Assembly: GCA_964490705.1 (NCBI GenBank)
Contig: CAZBCG010000001.1
Coordinates: 1-64,000, forward strand
Length of the DNA: 64,000 bases
Source: Fodinibius sp964490705
GTDB taxonomy: Bacteria > Bacteroidota > Rhodothermia > Balneolales > Balneolaceae
Reading direction: 5' to 3'
Below the pieces are notes generated by a model. It was not told where the DNA came from. It made no database searches and saw only the letters and a program-made list of their open reading frames with translations. The first letter of the stretch is position 1. Each line of letters starts with the position of its first letter. A program made the position numbers and the translations under genes. Below, one piece after another: positions 1 to 8,470 of the stretch.

Positions 1-57
1 GGGGCGCGCCCCTGAGGTCTTTCTTCGTGTTGCACTTACTACTTGAACTCAGGTTAC

Positions 58-88
58 AAAAAAAATATTGGGTTGCTACCTAACCCAA
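58..88 (-). terminator. Rho-independent terminator of the methyltransferase gene
   Basis: Read on the minus strand, TTGGGTT and AACCCAA form a perfect 7-bp stem with a 7-nt loop, followed by TATTTTTTTT. It lies about 65 bases past the stop of the leftward gene at 155-706. Confidence 0.7.
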
Positions 89-111
89 AGCATTATGACG
101 AGATAGAAAGA

Positions 112-138
112 GATCCTGAAACAAGTTCAGGATGACAC
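112..138. repeat. Short REP-like palindrome (CTGAAACAAGTTCAG family)
   Basis: The core CCTGAAACAAGTTCAGG is a near-perfect palindrome followed by ATGACAC. The same element recurs in intergenic DNA at 3085-3112, 51236-51261 and 51291-51317, and in an expanded form at 3017-3063, 36957-37003 and 57297-57344. Confidence 0.7.
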
Positions 139-154
139 GACTACTGCGCTTTAA

Positions 155-706
155 TTATTGCTTCTCTGCCTCATACACGGTCATAGGCGGGATATTACGC
201 CACTCCCATTGTGTGCTGACGTTGCCGAAGGTTTCCTCGAGTGGTTTTTCCAGATGTCCTGATGTTTGGTAGGCCAGGAATTTTCCGCCGACGCACAGCA
301 GCTTATAACTCTGATCCAGAATCGACGATTTCGTATCCGTATCCAAAAAAGAAAAGGGGATGCCGGAAATAATAAAATCAACTTCTCCCACTACATTGTC
401 GGGCAGCAGATCGGTCACAAACTCCACGCTCTGATCGTACAGCGAAACGCGCGGCTCGTCGAGCTCTTGCAGCTTATCAAAAAGAATGTCGTTGGTTTCG
501 AAGAGAAATATCCGTGAGTCGGACGTCATGTTTTGCAGGAGATAGCGCGAAAATACCCCGGCACCGGCACCGTATTCTACCACGGTCATATCTTTACTGA
601 AATCGATGGGCTTGCAAACGGTACGCACGCAAAATCGTGAGGTGGGCGTCACCGAGGCAACATCCTTATCCTCAAAAAAACTTTTGAGATATGCGAGTGT
701 ACTCAT
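155..706 (-). CDS. Class I SAM-dependent methyltransferase, phospholipid N-methyltransferase-like
   Basis: The 183-residue protein has a Rossmann-type SAM site: VVEYGAGAGVFSRYLL near residues 42-57 is motif I, and the acidic end of strand 2 is in IFLFETND. The motif IV position reads FIISGIPFSF rather than the NPPY of nucleic-acid methylases. That SG-I/L-P pattern and the short length resemble PmtA-like phospholipid or rRNA-dimethylase-related enzymes, so a lipid substrate is inferred, not shown. It has no signal peptide and should be cytoplasmic or peripheral to the membrane. It is followed by its own terminator and lies downstream of uvrB on the same strand, separated by a 14-bp inverted repeat. 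Confidence 0.7.
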   Translation of the reverse strand: MSTLAYLKSFFEDKDVASVTPTSRFCVRTVCKPIDFSKDMTVVEYGAGAGVFSRYLLQNMTSDSRIFLFETNDILFDKLQELDEPRVSLYDQSVEFVTDLLPDNVVGEVDFIISGIPFSFLDTDTKSSILDQSYKLLCVGGKFLAYQTSGHLEKPLEETFGNVSTQWEWRNIPPMTVYEAEKQ

Positions 707-712
707 GGTTAG

Positions 713-760
713 TTATTGGTTAATTGTTATTGGTTATTAGGGCTCTCAATTAACCAATAA
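713..760. repeat. Perfect 14-bp inverted repeat between uvrB and the methyltransferase gene
   Basis: TTATTGGTTAATTG at 713-726 is exactly complementary to CAATTAACCAATAA at 747-760, with a 20-bp loop. It lies between the uvrB stop and the downstream methyltransferase start. It has no T tract, so it may be a weak terminator, a processing hairpin or an operator. Confidence 0.55.
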
Positions 761-771
761 CTGATCACAAA

Positions 772-2823
772 TTAGTCCAGTTCTTCTTCGAGTTGTTCGA
801 TCTGGTCACGGATGCGCGCCGCCTCCTCAAACTCCATGTTCTGAGCGGCATTATACATCGAATCCTTGAGGTATTCCATAAACTCCTCTTTGTTGTCGAA
901 GGTCACCTCTTTCATCGCGGGATTCGCTTTGTACTTGATGCCTTTGTCGGCCACTTTCACCACTTCGAGCGCCTCCTCCTCTTTATCGCCATCTCCTTCA
1001 AGATCGAAATCCTGATTAGAGATCAATGCGGGATCAACCAGCGGCTTTAGCTCTTTTTGGATAGTCTCCGGCGTTATACCGTGCTCTTCGTTAAACTCTT
1101 TCTGGATCTTGCGTCGCCGTTCGGTTTCGTCGATAACCGTCTGCATGCTGTCGGTGACCTTATCGGCATACATGATGGCCTTGCCATTCACATTACGCGC
1201 CGCGCGACCGATAATCTGAAACAGCGAAGTCTCGGAACGCAAGAATCCTTCTTTGTCGGCATCGAGGATGGCCACGAGACTCAGCTCGGGAATGTCGATC
1301 CCCTCTCGCAGCAGGTTAATACCTACGAGCACATCAAAATCACCGCGACGAAATTTAAAGAGCACTTCCACGCGCTCCATGGCATTGAGCTCGCTGTGCA
1401 TATATGCCGCCGAAATGCCCACGCTTTTGAGGTATTCACTGAGTTCTTCACTTAGGCGCTTGGTGAGCGTAATACACAAGACGCGATCTCCCTGTTCGAC
1501 CCGTTTTTTGATCTCATCCAACAGATCATCAATCTGGTTATCGACGGGACGCACTTCAATTTCGGGTTCCATCAATCCGGTGGGACGCACGATCTGCTCA
1601 ACCACCACCCCGCCACTCTTTTCGAGCTCGTAATCGCTGGGAGTGGCACTCACAAAAATGGCTTGATTCACCAATCCTTCCCACTCTTCGAAGGTTAGCG
1701 GTCGGTTATCCATGGCGGACGGGAGACGAAATCCATTTTCGACCAGCTCTACTTTTCGAGATCGGTCGCCGCCGTACATGGCCGAAATTTGCGGTACCGT
1801 CTGGTGACTTTCATCCACCACCAACAGAAAATCATCCGGAAAATAATCGAACAAACAATACGGACGTTCACCCGGCTTTCGATTACTCAGATAGCGCGAA
1901 TAGTTCTCAATGCCCGAGCAGTAACCGATCTCCTGCATCATCTCGATATCAAAAAGTGTGCGCTGCTCCAGTCGCTTGGCTTCCAAATGTTTGCCCTCAT
2001 CATTAAGCGTGCCGATTCGCCAGTTTAGCTCGTCCCGGATCTGGTCAATGGCTTGATTCAGCCGATCTTCGGACGTCACATAGTGCGATGCGGGATAGAT
2101 TCGAAACTCCTCCACGGTATCCAGCACATCACCGGAATCGGTATCCACAATCTCCATTTTCTCAATTTCGTCGCCCCAGAAGTGGATACGCAGTCCATCT
2201 TCGGCATAGGCCGGATACAGATCCACCACATCGCCCCGCACGCGAAAGGTGCCGCGACTAAATTCCCGGTCGTTCCGCGTGTAGTGCAGATCCACAAGAT
2301 CGTAGAGCAGTTTGTTACGGGGGACTTCCGTGCCGGTCTCGAGGTTGATAATTAATTTCTGATATTCCGATGGTGACCCAATGCCGTAAATACAACTCAC
2401 CGATGAAACAATAATCACATCGCGTCGGCCGGAAAGCAGCGAACTCGTCGCCCGCAGCCGCAACCGCTGAATCTCATCATTGATCGAGAGATCCTTTTCA
2501 ATGTATTTATCCTGAGATGAGAGGTAGGCTTCCGGCTGGTAGTAATCGTAATACGAGATAAAGAACTCCACGCGGTTATCGGGGAAAAAGTCACTGAGCT
2601 CACGATACAGCTGGGCCGCCAGCGTCTTGTTGTGGCTCATCACCAGCGTAGGTTTTTCAACTTCATCAATCACTCCTGAGACGGTTCGCGTTTTCCCCGA
2701 GCCAGTAATACCCAGCAGCGTCTGATATTTGTCGCCGTTCTCGATGCCCTGCACCAGCTCTTCGATGGCTTCGGGTTGGTCGCCGGCCGGTGGCCAGGGA
2801 GATTGTAAATCAAAATGGGACAT
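772..2823 (-). CDS. uvrB: Excinuclease ABC subunit B
   Basis: UvrB is the helicase-like damage-verification subunit of nucleotide excision repair. It is loaded by UvrA and recruits UvrC. The 683-residue length is normal for the family. Walker A is GITGSGKT near residue 38. The beta-hairpin that clamps the damaged strand contains YYDYYQPEAY near 91-100. The helicase motif VI region reads QIIGRAARN, and a C-terminal UVR motif (about residues 640-680) supplies the UvrC contact. The start is the conserved MSHFDLQSPWPPAGDQPEAI. It is a single gene with a 320-bp divergent spacer to tyrA. No LexA box was recognised upstream. Confidence 0.97.
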   Translation of the reverse strand: MSHFDLQSPWPPAGDQPEAIEELVQGIENGDKYQTLLGITGSGKTRTVSGVIDEVEKPTLVMSHNKTLAAQLYRELSDFFPDNRVEFFISYYDYYQPEAYLSSQDKYIEKDLSINDEIQRLRLRATSSLLSGRRDVIIVSSVSCIYGIGSPSEYQKLIINLETGTEVPRNKLLYDLVDLHYTRNDREFSRGTFRVRGDVVDLYPAYAEDGLRIHFWGDEIEKMEIVDTDSGDVLDTVEEFRIYPASHYVTSEDRLNQAIDQIRDELNWRIGTLNDEGKHLEAKRLEQRTLFDIEMMQEIGYCSGIENYSRYLSNRKPGERPYCLFDYFPDDFLLVVDESHQTVPQISAMYGGDRSRKVELVENGFRLPSAMDNRPLTFEEWEGLVNQAIFVSATPSDYELEKSGGVVVEQIVRPTGLMEPEIEVRPVDNQIDDLLDEIKKRVEQGDRVLCITLTKRLSEELSEYLKSVGISAAYMHSELNAMERVEVLFKFRRGDFDVLVGINLLREGIDIPELSLVAILDADKEGFLRSETSLFQIIGRAARNVNGKAIMYADKVTDSMQTVIDETERRRKIQKEFNEEHGITPETIQKELKPLVDPALISNQDFDLEGDGDKEEEALEVVKVADKGIKYKANPAMKEVTFDNKEEFMEYLKDSMYNAAQNMEFEEAARIRDQIEQLEEELD

Positions 2824-3016
2824 GTACGTATATTTCTGTCTTGAAACCCTAGGGGGTTAGTTCAGCATTAAATGCCAGCACTTTTTTTTGAACCCAAACC
2901 CCAAGGGTTTGTTGATTTAATTTCACATTGTAATAAAACGAAAATGGCGCTGAATCATTCTATAAAAATCACATATTTTTAGGCCAATTGACAACAAAGC
3001 TTTAGTTTAAATCCAA

Positions 3017-3063
3017 TGTCATGCTGAACTTGCTGTGTCCCGACAATTCGGGGTTTCAGCATC
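3017..3063. repeat. Long-form REP-like palindrome
   Basis: The half TGTCATGCTGAACTTG, a nested TGTCCCGAC..GTCGGG-like stem with ATTCGGGG, and TTTCAGCATC together form one large imperfect hairpin. The same layout occurs at 36957-37003 and, inverted, at 57297-57344. Confidence 0.65.
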
Positions 3064-3084
3064 TTTCAAAACTACAATTTTTTA

Positions 3085-3112
3085 GATCCTGAAATGAATT
3101 CAGGATGACACG
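3085..3112. repeat. Short REP-like palindrome
   Basis: GATCCTGAAATGAATTCAGG followed by ATGACACG is the same family as at 112-138. It lies just upstream of the tyrA start. Confidence 0.65.
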
Positions 3113-3143
3113 ATTTTAGAATCCACGTTAGTTATTACCCAAC

Positions 3144-4277
3144 ATGACCCCCAAAGAAAAAGAGTTAAATCCCCAGCGCGATCGCATTGACGAAATAGAT
3201 TCCAAGCTCTTGGAACTACTTTCGAAGCGACGCGAAATTGTGAATGAAGTCATCGATAAAAAGATCAAAAATCAGCTGCCCATTTTTGCGCCCAGACGTG
3301 AGGATGAAAAAACACAAAAGTTTCGGGAAATGGCGGCCGAACATGATCTGGATCCCGATTGGGCGGAGGATTTCCTGCGGATGATTATGGCCTCATCCCG
3401 TGCCAGCCAGTCATCCAATGAATTTCCGCGCGCTACCGAAGAACCCAAACACATTTTAATTGTGGGTGCCAAAGGCGCCATGGGAAGTCTCTATTCGCGC
3501 ATCATCAAGCAAACCGGGCACCACGTCTATGAAATTGACAAACATAATTGGCACGAACTCGAAGACGTTGCTCCCAGACTGGATTTGGCGATTGTGGCCG
3601 TACCCATCAACGTAACGGTGGATGTGGTAGAACGGCTGGCGCCCAAACTGAAATCGGAGACCATCCTGGCCGATTTTACCAGCAATAAAATGGATCCCAT
3701 TAACGCAATGGCCGAGGCCCACGACGGACCGGTCTTGGGACTCCATCCCATGCACGGACCCGATGTCGATAACCTATCCAAACAGCTGATGGTTGTTTGT
3801 CCCGTGCAAGGTGCCGATGCTTCGCAGTGGGTCATCAAGCAAGCAAAATTGTGGGGCATGCGGGTCGTCGAGGCGGATGCCGAAAAGCACGATCACGTGA
3901 TGCACATGGTGCAGGGACTGCGCCACTTTGTTGCACTGCTGCACGGATCATTTATGAAAACATACGATCTGAAGCCGCAGGATATTCTGGATTATTCGTC
4001 TCCCATTTACCGGGCCGAGCTGATGATGACGGGACGTATTTTTGCCCAGAGTGCCGAGCTCTATGCGGATATTGTTTTTGCCAACGAAGAACGCCGAGAG
4101 CTGCTGCTCAAATTTATCGAGCACAACGATAAACTGGCCCAAATGGTCAAGAATGATGATAAGGAGGGGTTTATCAAGGAGTTTGAAGCCGTGACGGATT
4201 TCTTTGGTGCCTTTGCATCACAGGCGCTGGAAGAAAGCGGCTACCTGATCAACCGGCTGGCCGATCGGTTTGCGTAG
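3144..4277 (+). CDS. tyrA: Bifunctional chorismate mutase / prephenate dehydrogenase (T-protein)
   Basis: The fused enzyme converts chorismate to prephenate and then oxidatively decarboxylates it to 4-hydroxyphenylpyruvate for tyrosine synthesis. Residues about 5-95 form an AroQ-type helical chorismate mutase (RIDEIDSKLLELLSKRREIV). From about residue 100 comes an NAD(P)-binding Rossmann domain with the fingerprint VGAKGAMGSLYSRII. The prephenate dehydrogenase domain follows, with GLHPMHGPD as the active-site segment. The 377-residue length matches E. coli TyrA-type fusions. The reading frame ends 5 bp before the convergent sensor-kinase gene. Confidence 0.93.
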   Translation: MTPKEKELNPQRDRIDEIDSKLLELLSKRREIVNEVIDKKIKNQLPIFAPRREDEKTQKFREMAAEHDLDPDWAEDFLRMIMASSRASQSSNEFPRATEEPKHILIVGAKGAMGSLYSRIIKQTGHHVYEIDKHNWHELEDVAPRLDLAIVAVPINVTVDVVERLAPKLKSETILADFTSNKMDPINAMAEAHDGPVLGLHPMHGPDVDNLSKQLMVVCPVQGADASQWVIKQAKLWGMRVVEADAEKHDHVMHMVQGLRHFVALLHGSFMKTYDLKPQDILDYSSPIYRAELMMTGRIFAQSAELYADIVFANEERRELLLKFIEHNDKLAQMVKNDDKEGFIKEFEAVTDFFGAFASQALEESGYLINRLADRFA

Positions 4278-4282
4278 ATCGG

Positions 4283-6037
4283 TTAATCTTCCATTGGGAA
4301 TGTAATGTTAAAATGGGTGCCATTTTCTGATTGAAGTGACATGGTGCCCTCCAGCTGGTTCGACAGAGTTTGAATCAGCTTTATCCCCAGACTTTGTTGT
4401 CGCTGGAGGTCAAAATCGTCAGGCAATCCTACGCCATTATCACTAATTGCTACGTGCGCATTCTCTTCCTCCTGGCGAAGCTCAATGTTGATTTGGCCGG
4501 CATGATCTTCGGGAAACGCATGCTTATAGCAATTTACCACTACCTCATTAATGATAAGCGCTGCAGGTATTGCTTTCGTGATACTCAGGTTTATCTGTTT
4601 CAGATTAAACGCAACTGTAATATCTGAGGTTGGAACATCCACTGATCGCTCAATAATTTCTACCAGTTGTTTAACGTACTCATTAAAATCCAGATTGGAA
4701 AAACTTTCGGTCTGATATAGCTTCTCATGCACCATGGCCATTGATTGTATGCGGAGCTGGCTTTCTCTCAGCAAATCATGAAGCTCATCGTCGCTGGCAT
4801 TCATCGCCTGCAGTTCCAGCAGGCCCGATATGACAGCCATGTTATTTTTTACCCGGTGATGGATTTCTTTGAGCAGCACTTCTTTCTCTTTCAGCGAGGC
4901 TTCGATAACGGCTTCTTTCTCCTTGCGGTCGGTGATATCGAAAAGCACCGTTTGGATAGCCTGTTTCCCCTGATACTTCACCGGGATGGAGTTCACCTCC
5001 ACATAGCGCGTATCTCCATCCATCGGTAAAATTTTGTGCTCGTGAATATTGTCAACGGGTAAATCATTTTCCAGCCGATATTTCCGCTCTTCTACCTTCT
5101 CTACATAGTCGGGATGACTAAATTCAAATACGTTCCTCCCAATTAACTCTTCAGGAGAACTGGCACCATAAAGCTCGGCCCCGGCTTCGTTGATAAACAC
5201 AAACTCCCCATCAATAGTTACATATACCGGCTGTGGATTTTCCTCCACCAGGTGCTGCCATTTCTGCTCACTCCGCTCCAGTTCTTTTTCTCGTTTCTTC
5301 AGATCTGTAATATCCGTCAACACCGATTGTATGGCATCTTCACCCCTGTATTTTACTGAAATCGAATGCGAACGGACTGTTTTTATTTTACCATTAAGCG
5401 TTCGTGCCTGATACTGTGCAGGTGGTATAATTTCTCCTTTACTTAGTCTGGCAAGTCGCTCTTTCATCTGTTCTTGAGAATCTGAAGCCATAAAAGAAAA
5501 AGGCGATTCCCCAATAATATCTTCTGGGGAACGGGCTCCGATAAGCTCTAACCCGGCCTTATTGATATATCTAACTTCTTCATCAATAACAATCAACACC
5601 GGTTGGGGATTGTGGTCCACCAGCCGCTGCCAGCGCTGTTCACTTTCCCGCAGCTTTTTTTGCGTCTCTTTCTCTTTGGTAATATTACGTACAAATCCAG
5701 CCAAGTAGGTCTTGCCCTCTTTTTCTATTGCGGCAATACTGACATGCAAATCAACCATCGTACCGTCTTTACAGCGATGTTGTGTTTCAAATTCAACACT
5801 GCCTTTCTGCTCTGCGTTTTGTACAAAATCTCGCTTATATTCAGCCGTTAAACCGGGACGCACCTCATGTAAACTCATATCTAACAGCTCTGTGCGCGAA
5901 TATCCGACAATTTTGCAATACGCCGGATTTACATCACAAATATTCCCCTCCTCATCAACCAAGATATATCCTTCATGCAAGACCTCCAGGATTTCCTCAA
6001 ATTGAATAGGCGAATTGTCTGCTGGTCCCTTTTCCAT
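4283..6037 (-). CDS. Triple-PAS sensor histidine kinase (HisKA_2/HWE-like)
   Basis: The 584-residue soluble sensor kinase has three consecutive PAS domains (about 10-125, 130-250 and 255-372), each followed by an acidic or basic linker (DITDLKKREKELE, DITDRKEKEAV). The dimerisation/phosphoacceptor box reads HHRVKNNMAVISGLLELQAM, which is the HisKA_2 type rather than the classical H-box. A HATPase_c domain follows with N-box INEVVVNCYKHAF and G-box DNGVGLPDD. It has no transmembrane segment, so it probably senses a cytoplasmic cue such as redox, light or a small ligand. No response regulator gene is adjacent, so the partner is unknown. Confidence 0.9.
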   Translation of the reverse strand: MEKGPADNSPIQFEEILEVLHEGYILVDEEGNICDVNPAYCKIVGYSRTELLDMSLHEVRPGLTAEYKRDFVQNAEQKGSVEFETQHRCKDGTMVDLHVSIAAIEKEGKTYLAGFVRNITKEKETQKKLRESEQRWQRLVDHNPQPVLIVIDEEVRYINKAGLELIGARSPEDIIGESPFSFMASDSQEQMKERLARLSKGEIIPPAQYQARTLNGKIKTVRSHSISVKYRGEDAIQSVLTDITDLKKREKELERSEQKWQHLVEENPQPVYVTIDGEFVFINEAGAELYGASSPEELIGRNVFEFSHPDYVEKVEERKYRLENDLPVDNIHEHKILPMDGDTRYVEVNSIPVKYQGKQAIQTVLFDITDRKEKEAVIEASLKEKEVLLKEIHHRVKNNMAVISGLLELQAMNASDDELHDLLRESQLRIQSMAMVHEKLYQTESFSNLDFNEYVKQLVEIIERSVDVPTSDITVAFNLKQINLSITKAIPAALIINEVVVNCYKHAFPEDHAGQINIELRQEEENAHVAISDNGVGLPDDFDLQRQQSLGIKLIQTLSNQLEGTMSLQSENGTHFNITFPMED

Positions 6038-6115
6038 ATTGTTAAACCCTCATTTACAATTATTGGTCGCTATTTAGCAACCAAGAACATAGTCAGCCAA
6101 CTTCAAATAATGTAG

Positions 6116-6757
6116 TTATTTAAATGATGCAATTTCATCCAGCGGCTTTTTCGTGATATCAGGCACTTCAACATCCTCTTTGGGATACCCTACCACCAGC
6201 AATAGAAACGGGCGCTCATTTTTTGGACGATCCAAAATATCATTCAAAAACCCCATGGGACTGGGAGTGTGCGTAAGCGAGGCTAATCCCGCATTGTGGA
6301 TAGCGGTAATTAGCATACCGCTGGCAATTCCCACTGACTCTTTTATATAGTAAAACGTCTCTTTATTGCCGTTTTCTTTCAGCCCATAGCTCTTTGAGAA
6401 TATAGCGATCAAATAGGGCGCATCCTCAAGAAACGGCTTGCTGGCATCAGTTCCAAGTGGTGCCAAAGCCTCCAGCCACTCCTCAGTCGCCCGATTTTCA
6501 TAAAACTCCCTTTCCTCTTCTTCGGCCGGATCGCTGACGACCGCGAAATGCCACGGCTGCTTGTTGGCTCCGCTGGGCGCTGTGCCAGCCGTCCGCAGAC
6601 AGTCTTCAATAATTTCGCGGGGTACCGGTCGATCCGAAAAATCGCGCACCGTGCGGCGTCGTTTCATATCTTCGCAGAATAATTTCGCCCGCTGCCGCAT
6701 TTCCCCCACCGGATATTCTTTGTAATCGGTATGCGGCACAAAATTACTTTTACCCAT
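6116..6757 (-). CDS. Nitroreductase family FMN oxidoreductase
   Basis: The 213-residue flavoprotein belongs to the nitroreductase superfamily. The FMN phosphate-binding segment MKRRRTVRDFSDRPVP lies near residues 31-46. It is followed by APSGANKQPWHFAVV, a signature shared with BluB and iodotyrosine deiodinase-like members. The PMGFLN and LLLVVGYPKED segments in the C-terminal half complete the fold. The substrate is unknown; reductive dehalogenation or nitroreduction are family possibilities. Its ATG overlaps the end of the upstream DUF3267 gene by 8 bp, so the two are co-transcribed. Confidence 0.88.
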   Translation of the reverse strand: MGKSNFVPHTDYKEYPVGEMRQRAKLFCEDMKRRRTVRDFSDRPVPREIIEDCLRTAGTAPSGANKQPWHFAVVSDPAEEEEREFYENRATEEWLEALAPLGTDASKPFLEDAPYLIAIFSKSYGLKENGNKETFYYIKESVGIASGMLITAIHNAGLASLTHTPSPMGFLNDILDRPKNERPFLLLVVGYPKEDVEVPDITKKPLDEIASFK

Positions 6758-7313
6758 TGTTGATACTTGTTTCTTTGTGATTCATAACGCGGCATCCCAC
6801 CAATTCGGGATGGTCCTGAACAAACCTGCCAGTTTCTACATCACGCAGCAGCCATAGAATCAGGATATCGCCGCCTGCCGCCAAGGTAAAAAATAATCCA
6901 AACCCCAACAGCCAGCCATTTTGCAGCAACAGTGCCAGCAAATAAGGCCCAATTCCCAATATAATGCCGGGCATGGCTACACCCCACCGATAATTGTTAA
7001 CTTCTACGGGATCGGGACAATGCACATAAGGTGTCAACAGTTTCCATTTAAAGCCAAAATGAATACGCTGCCAAGGGATATCATCCAGCCACCACCAGGA
7101 AACCGCATGAATAAACTCATGTGCAACCGTACCAACGACTACACTGACTAAAAACAGGGGGAAATAAACCACAATCCGGGCTAGGTCCGGGACAAGGACT
7201 GACCATCCAAAAAGCCAGCCATAGGGGATGATATAGAGAGCTGCAATGGGAATAACCAGTAATGCTGCATAGCCATTGGCAGCTCCAAACCCAATCGTAT
7301 AATCCCGAGCCAT
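6750..7313 (-). CDS. DUF3267 family membrane protein with HExxH motif
   Basis: The 187-residue integral membrane protein has about four hydrophobic helices. The segment VGTVAHEFIHAVSWWWL near residues 61-77 carries an HExxH zinc-metalloprotease-like motif inside a membrane helix, as in DUF3267 and other site-2-protease-like families. Peptidase activity is inferred only. It starts 1 bp after the ferritin stop and overlaps the nitroreductase start by 8 bp, which makes ferritin-DUF3267-nitroreductase a probable transcription unit. Confidence 0.72.
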   Translation of the reverse strand: MARDYTIGFGAANGYAALLVIPIAALYIIPYGWLFGWSVLVPDLARIVVYFPLFLVSVVVGTVAHEFIHAVSWWWLDDIPWQRIHFGFKWKLLTPYVHCPDPVEVNNYRWGVAMPGIILGIGPYLLALLLQNGWLLGFGLFFTLAAGGDILILWLLRDVETGRFVQDHPELVGCRVMNHKETSINNG

Positions 7314-7314
7314 C

Positions 7315-7809
7315 CTACTCTGATGTTCTTTTCGCCAGCTCTCGATCTAACACATACAGGCTCGATCCTTCGTCACCAATCATCTTTAACCGTTCTAAAA
7401 TAGCTGCTGCATTCTCTTCCTCTTCTACCTGTTCATCAATAAACCAGTGCAGCAATGTTTGCAGCGGATAGTCATCTTCTTCTTTGGCCAGATCATACAA
7501 ACTGTGAATACGCTTGGTGATATACCGCTCGTGGTCAAGGACTTTTTCAAAGACCGCCGTTACGCTTTCTGCCGATACCGTGGGTTTCTCCAGCTCTTTT
7601 AATTCTATCGTTCCACCGCGGCTCAGCATGTGATCATAAAACTTCATGCCGTGGGCCTGCTCCTCTTGCCACTGCATACGCATCCAGTGGCCAAAGCCAT
7701 CCAAATTTTTCTCCTCGAACCAAGCGGCAAAAGCCAAATACAGCCATCCCGATTGAAATTCTGCCTGAATCTGATCGTTAATTTCGTCTTGTACTTTTTG
7801 CTTAATCAT
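7315..7809 (-). CDS. ftnA: Non-haem ferritin
   Basis: The ferritin stores iron by oxidising Fe(II) at a di-iron ferroxidase centre inside a 24-mer cage. The start chosen is MIKQKVQDEI at 7809, because GGAAGGAGG lies about 6 bases upstream; a longer frame from 7830 lacks such support. The resulting 164 residues are normal for FtnA. Ligands are visible as E in QIQAEFQS, the E-E-x-x-H of QEEQAHGMKFYDH and the EQVEEEENA helix. It is the first gene of a unit with DUF3267 and nitroreductase genes. Regulation was not seen. Confidence 0.93.
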   Translation of the reverse strand: MIKQKVQDEINDQIQAEFQSGWLYLAFAAWFEEKNLDGFGHWMRMQWQEEQAHGMKFYDHMLSRGGTIELKELEKPTVSAESVTAVFEKVLDHERYITKRIHSLYDLAKEEDDYPLQTLLHWFIDEQVEEEENAAAILERLKMIGDEGSSLYVLDRELAKRTSE

Positions 7810-7935
7810 CAGAAACCTCCTTCCCATCATTTTCGATTATCAATCCACATCAGTAATAATAGCGCTGATTTCTATACTGTCTTTCAAGTTTACAGAAAGA
7901 TCATTCCAAACCAAATGAAATCACATACACTTCAC

Positions 7936-8364
7936 TTAAGGACCGATCCCTTGGCCGCCCACCATGGATGGCACTTCCACAACCAACCGTCCGGCCTTCA
8001 CCGCCGGATCAGCCTCTGCCAGCCGCCGCGCTTCTTCGGCCGTAGCTGTATTATAAACCACAATGCCCCGGATGTCACCGTCACCCGCAAATGGACCGGC
8101 AATACTGGTCTTGCCCATCTCGGCCATCTTTTGTAGATGCGCCATGTGTTTTTTCTGGATTTCCATCGCCTCTTCTTTCTTCTGGCTGCGCTTGGGTCCC
8201 GATTTCAAAAATACCATAAAGTATTTCTGCATCACATACGTTGTATCGCCCTCTTGCATCTCAAACATTTCGGGCTGCTGCACTTTGGTTGAATCGGCCT
8301 CTTGTGCAATTGTGGTGCTGGCAGAAATCAAACAAATAATAGTTAGCAATAATAGCTTTTTCAT
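7936..8364 (-). CDS. Secreted YCII-related domain protein
   Basis: It starts at 8364, where the frame begins with a signal peptide (MKKLLLLTIICLISAS, cleavage near TTIAQ). The mature region of about 120 residues has the YCII ferredoxin-like alpha/beta fold: YMVFLKSGPKR, HMAHLQKMAEMGKTSIAGPF and GIVVYNTATAEEARRLAEADP are the usual strand-helix-strand blocks. YCII proteins are small, often without known substrate. A periplasmic one of this kind is frequent in Bacteroidota. It appears monocistronic. Confidence 0.82.
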   Translation of the reverse strand: MKKLLLLTIICLISASTTIAQEADSTKVQQPEMFEMQEGDTTYVMQKYFMVFLKSGPKRSQKKEEAMEIQKKHMAHLQKMAEMGKTSIAGPFAGDGDIRGIVVYNTATAEEARRLAEADPAVKAGRLVVEVPSMVGGQGIGP

Positions 8365-8470
8365 AAGGTCATTTTTGAAATTTATTATGACCACCACGTT
8401 AAGTCACAGCTCTATGCTTTTTACATAACACACAAACTGCTACAATACAAAAGTACAAAAAATCTGTTCC

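Larger units (their letters stand above)
2824..3143. other. Divergent intergenic region uvrB/tyrA
   Basis: The 320-bp spacer must carry promoters for both flanking genes, but none was assigned. It contains two copies of the REP-like palindrome (3017-3063 in the long form, 3085-3112 in the short form) and C/G-run hairpins such as AAACCCCAAGGGTTT near 2900. No ORF or RNA gene was seen. Confidence 0.6.

Noticed and set aside
1..12. GGGGCGCGCCCC palindrome at the window edge
   Set aside because: Too short and GC-rich to interpret, at the cut end of the window.
3797..4132. Plus-strand overlapping frame inside tyrA (111 codons)
   Set aside because: Lies wholly inside a well-supported gene in another frame, with atypical Cys/Arg-rich composition.
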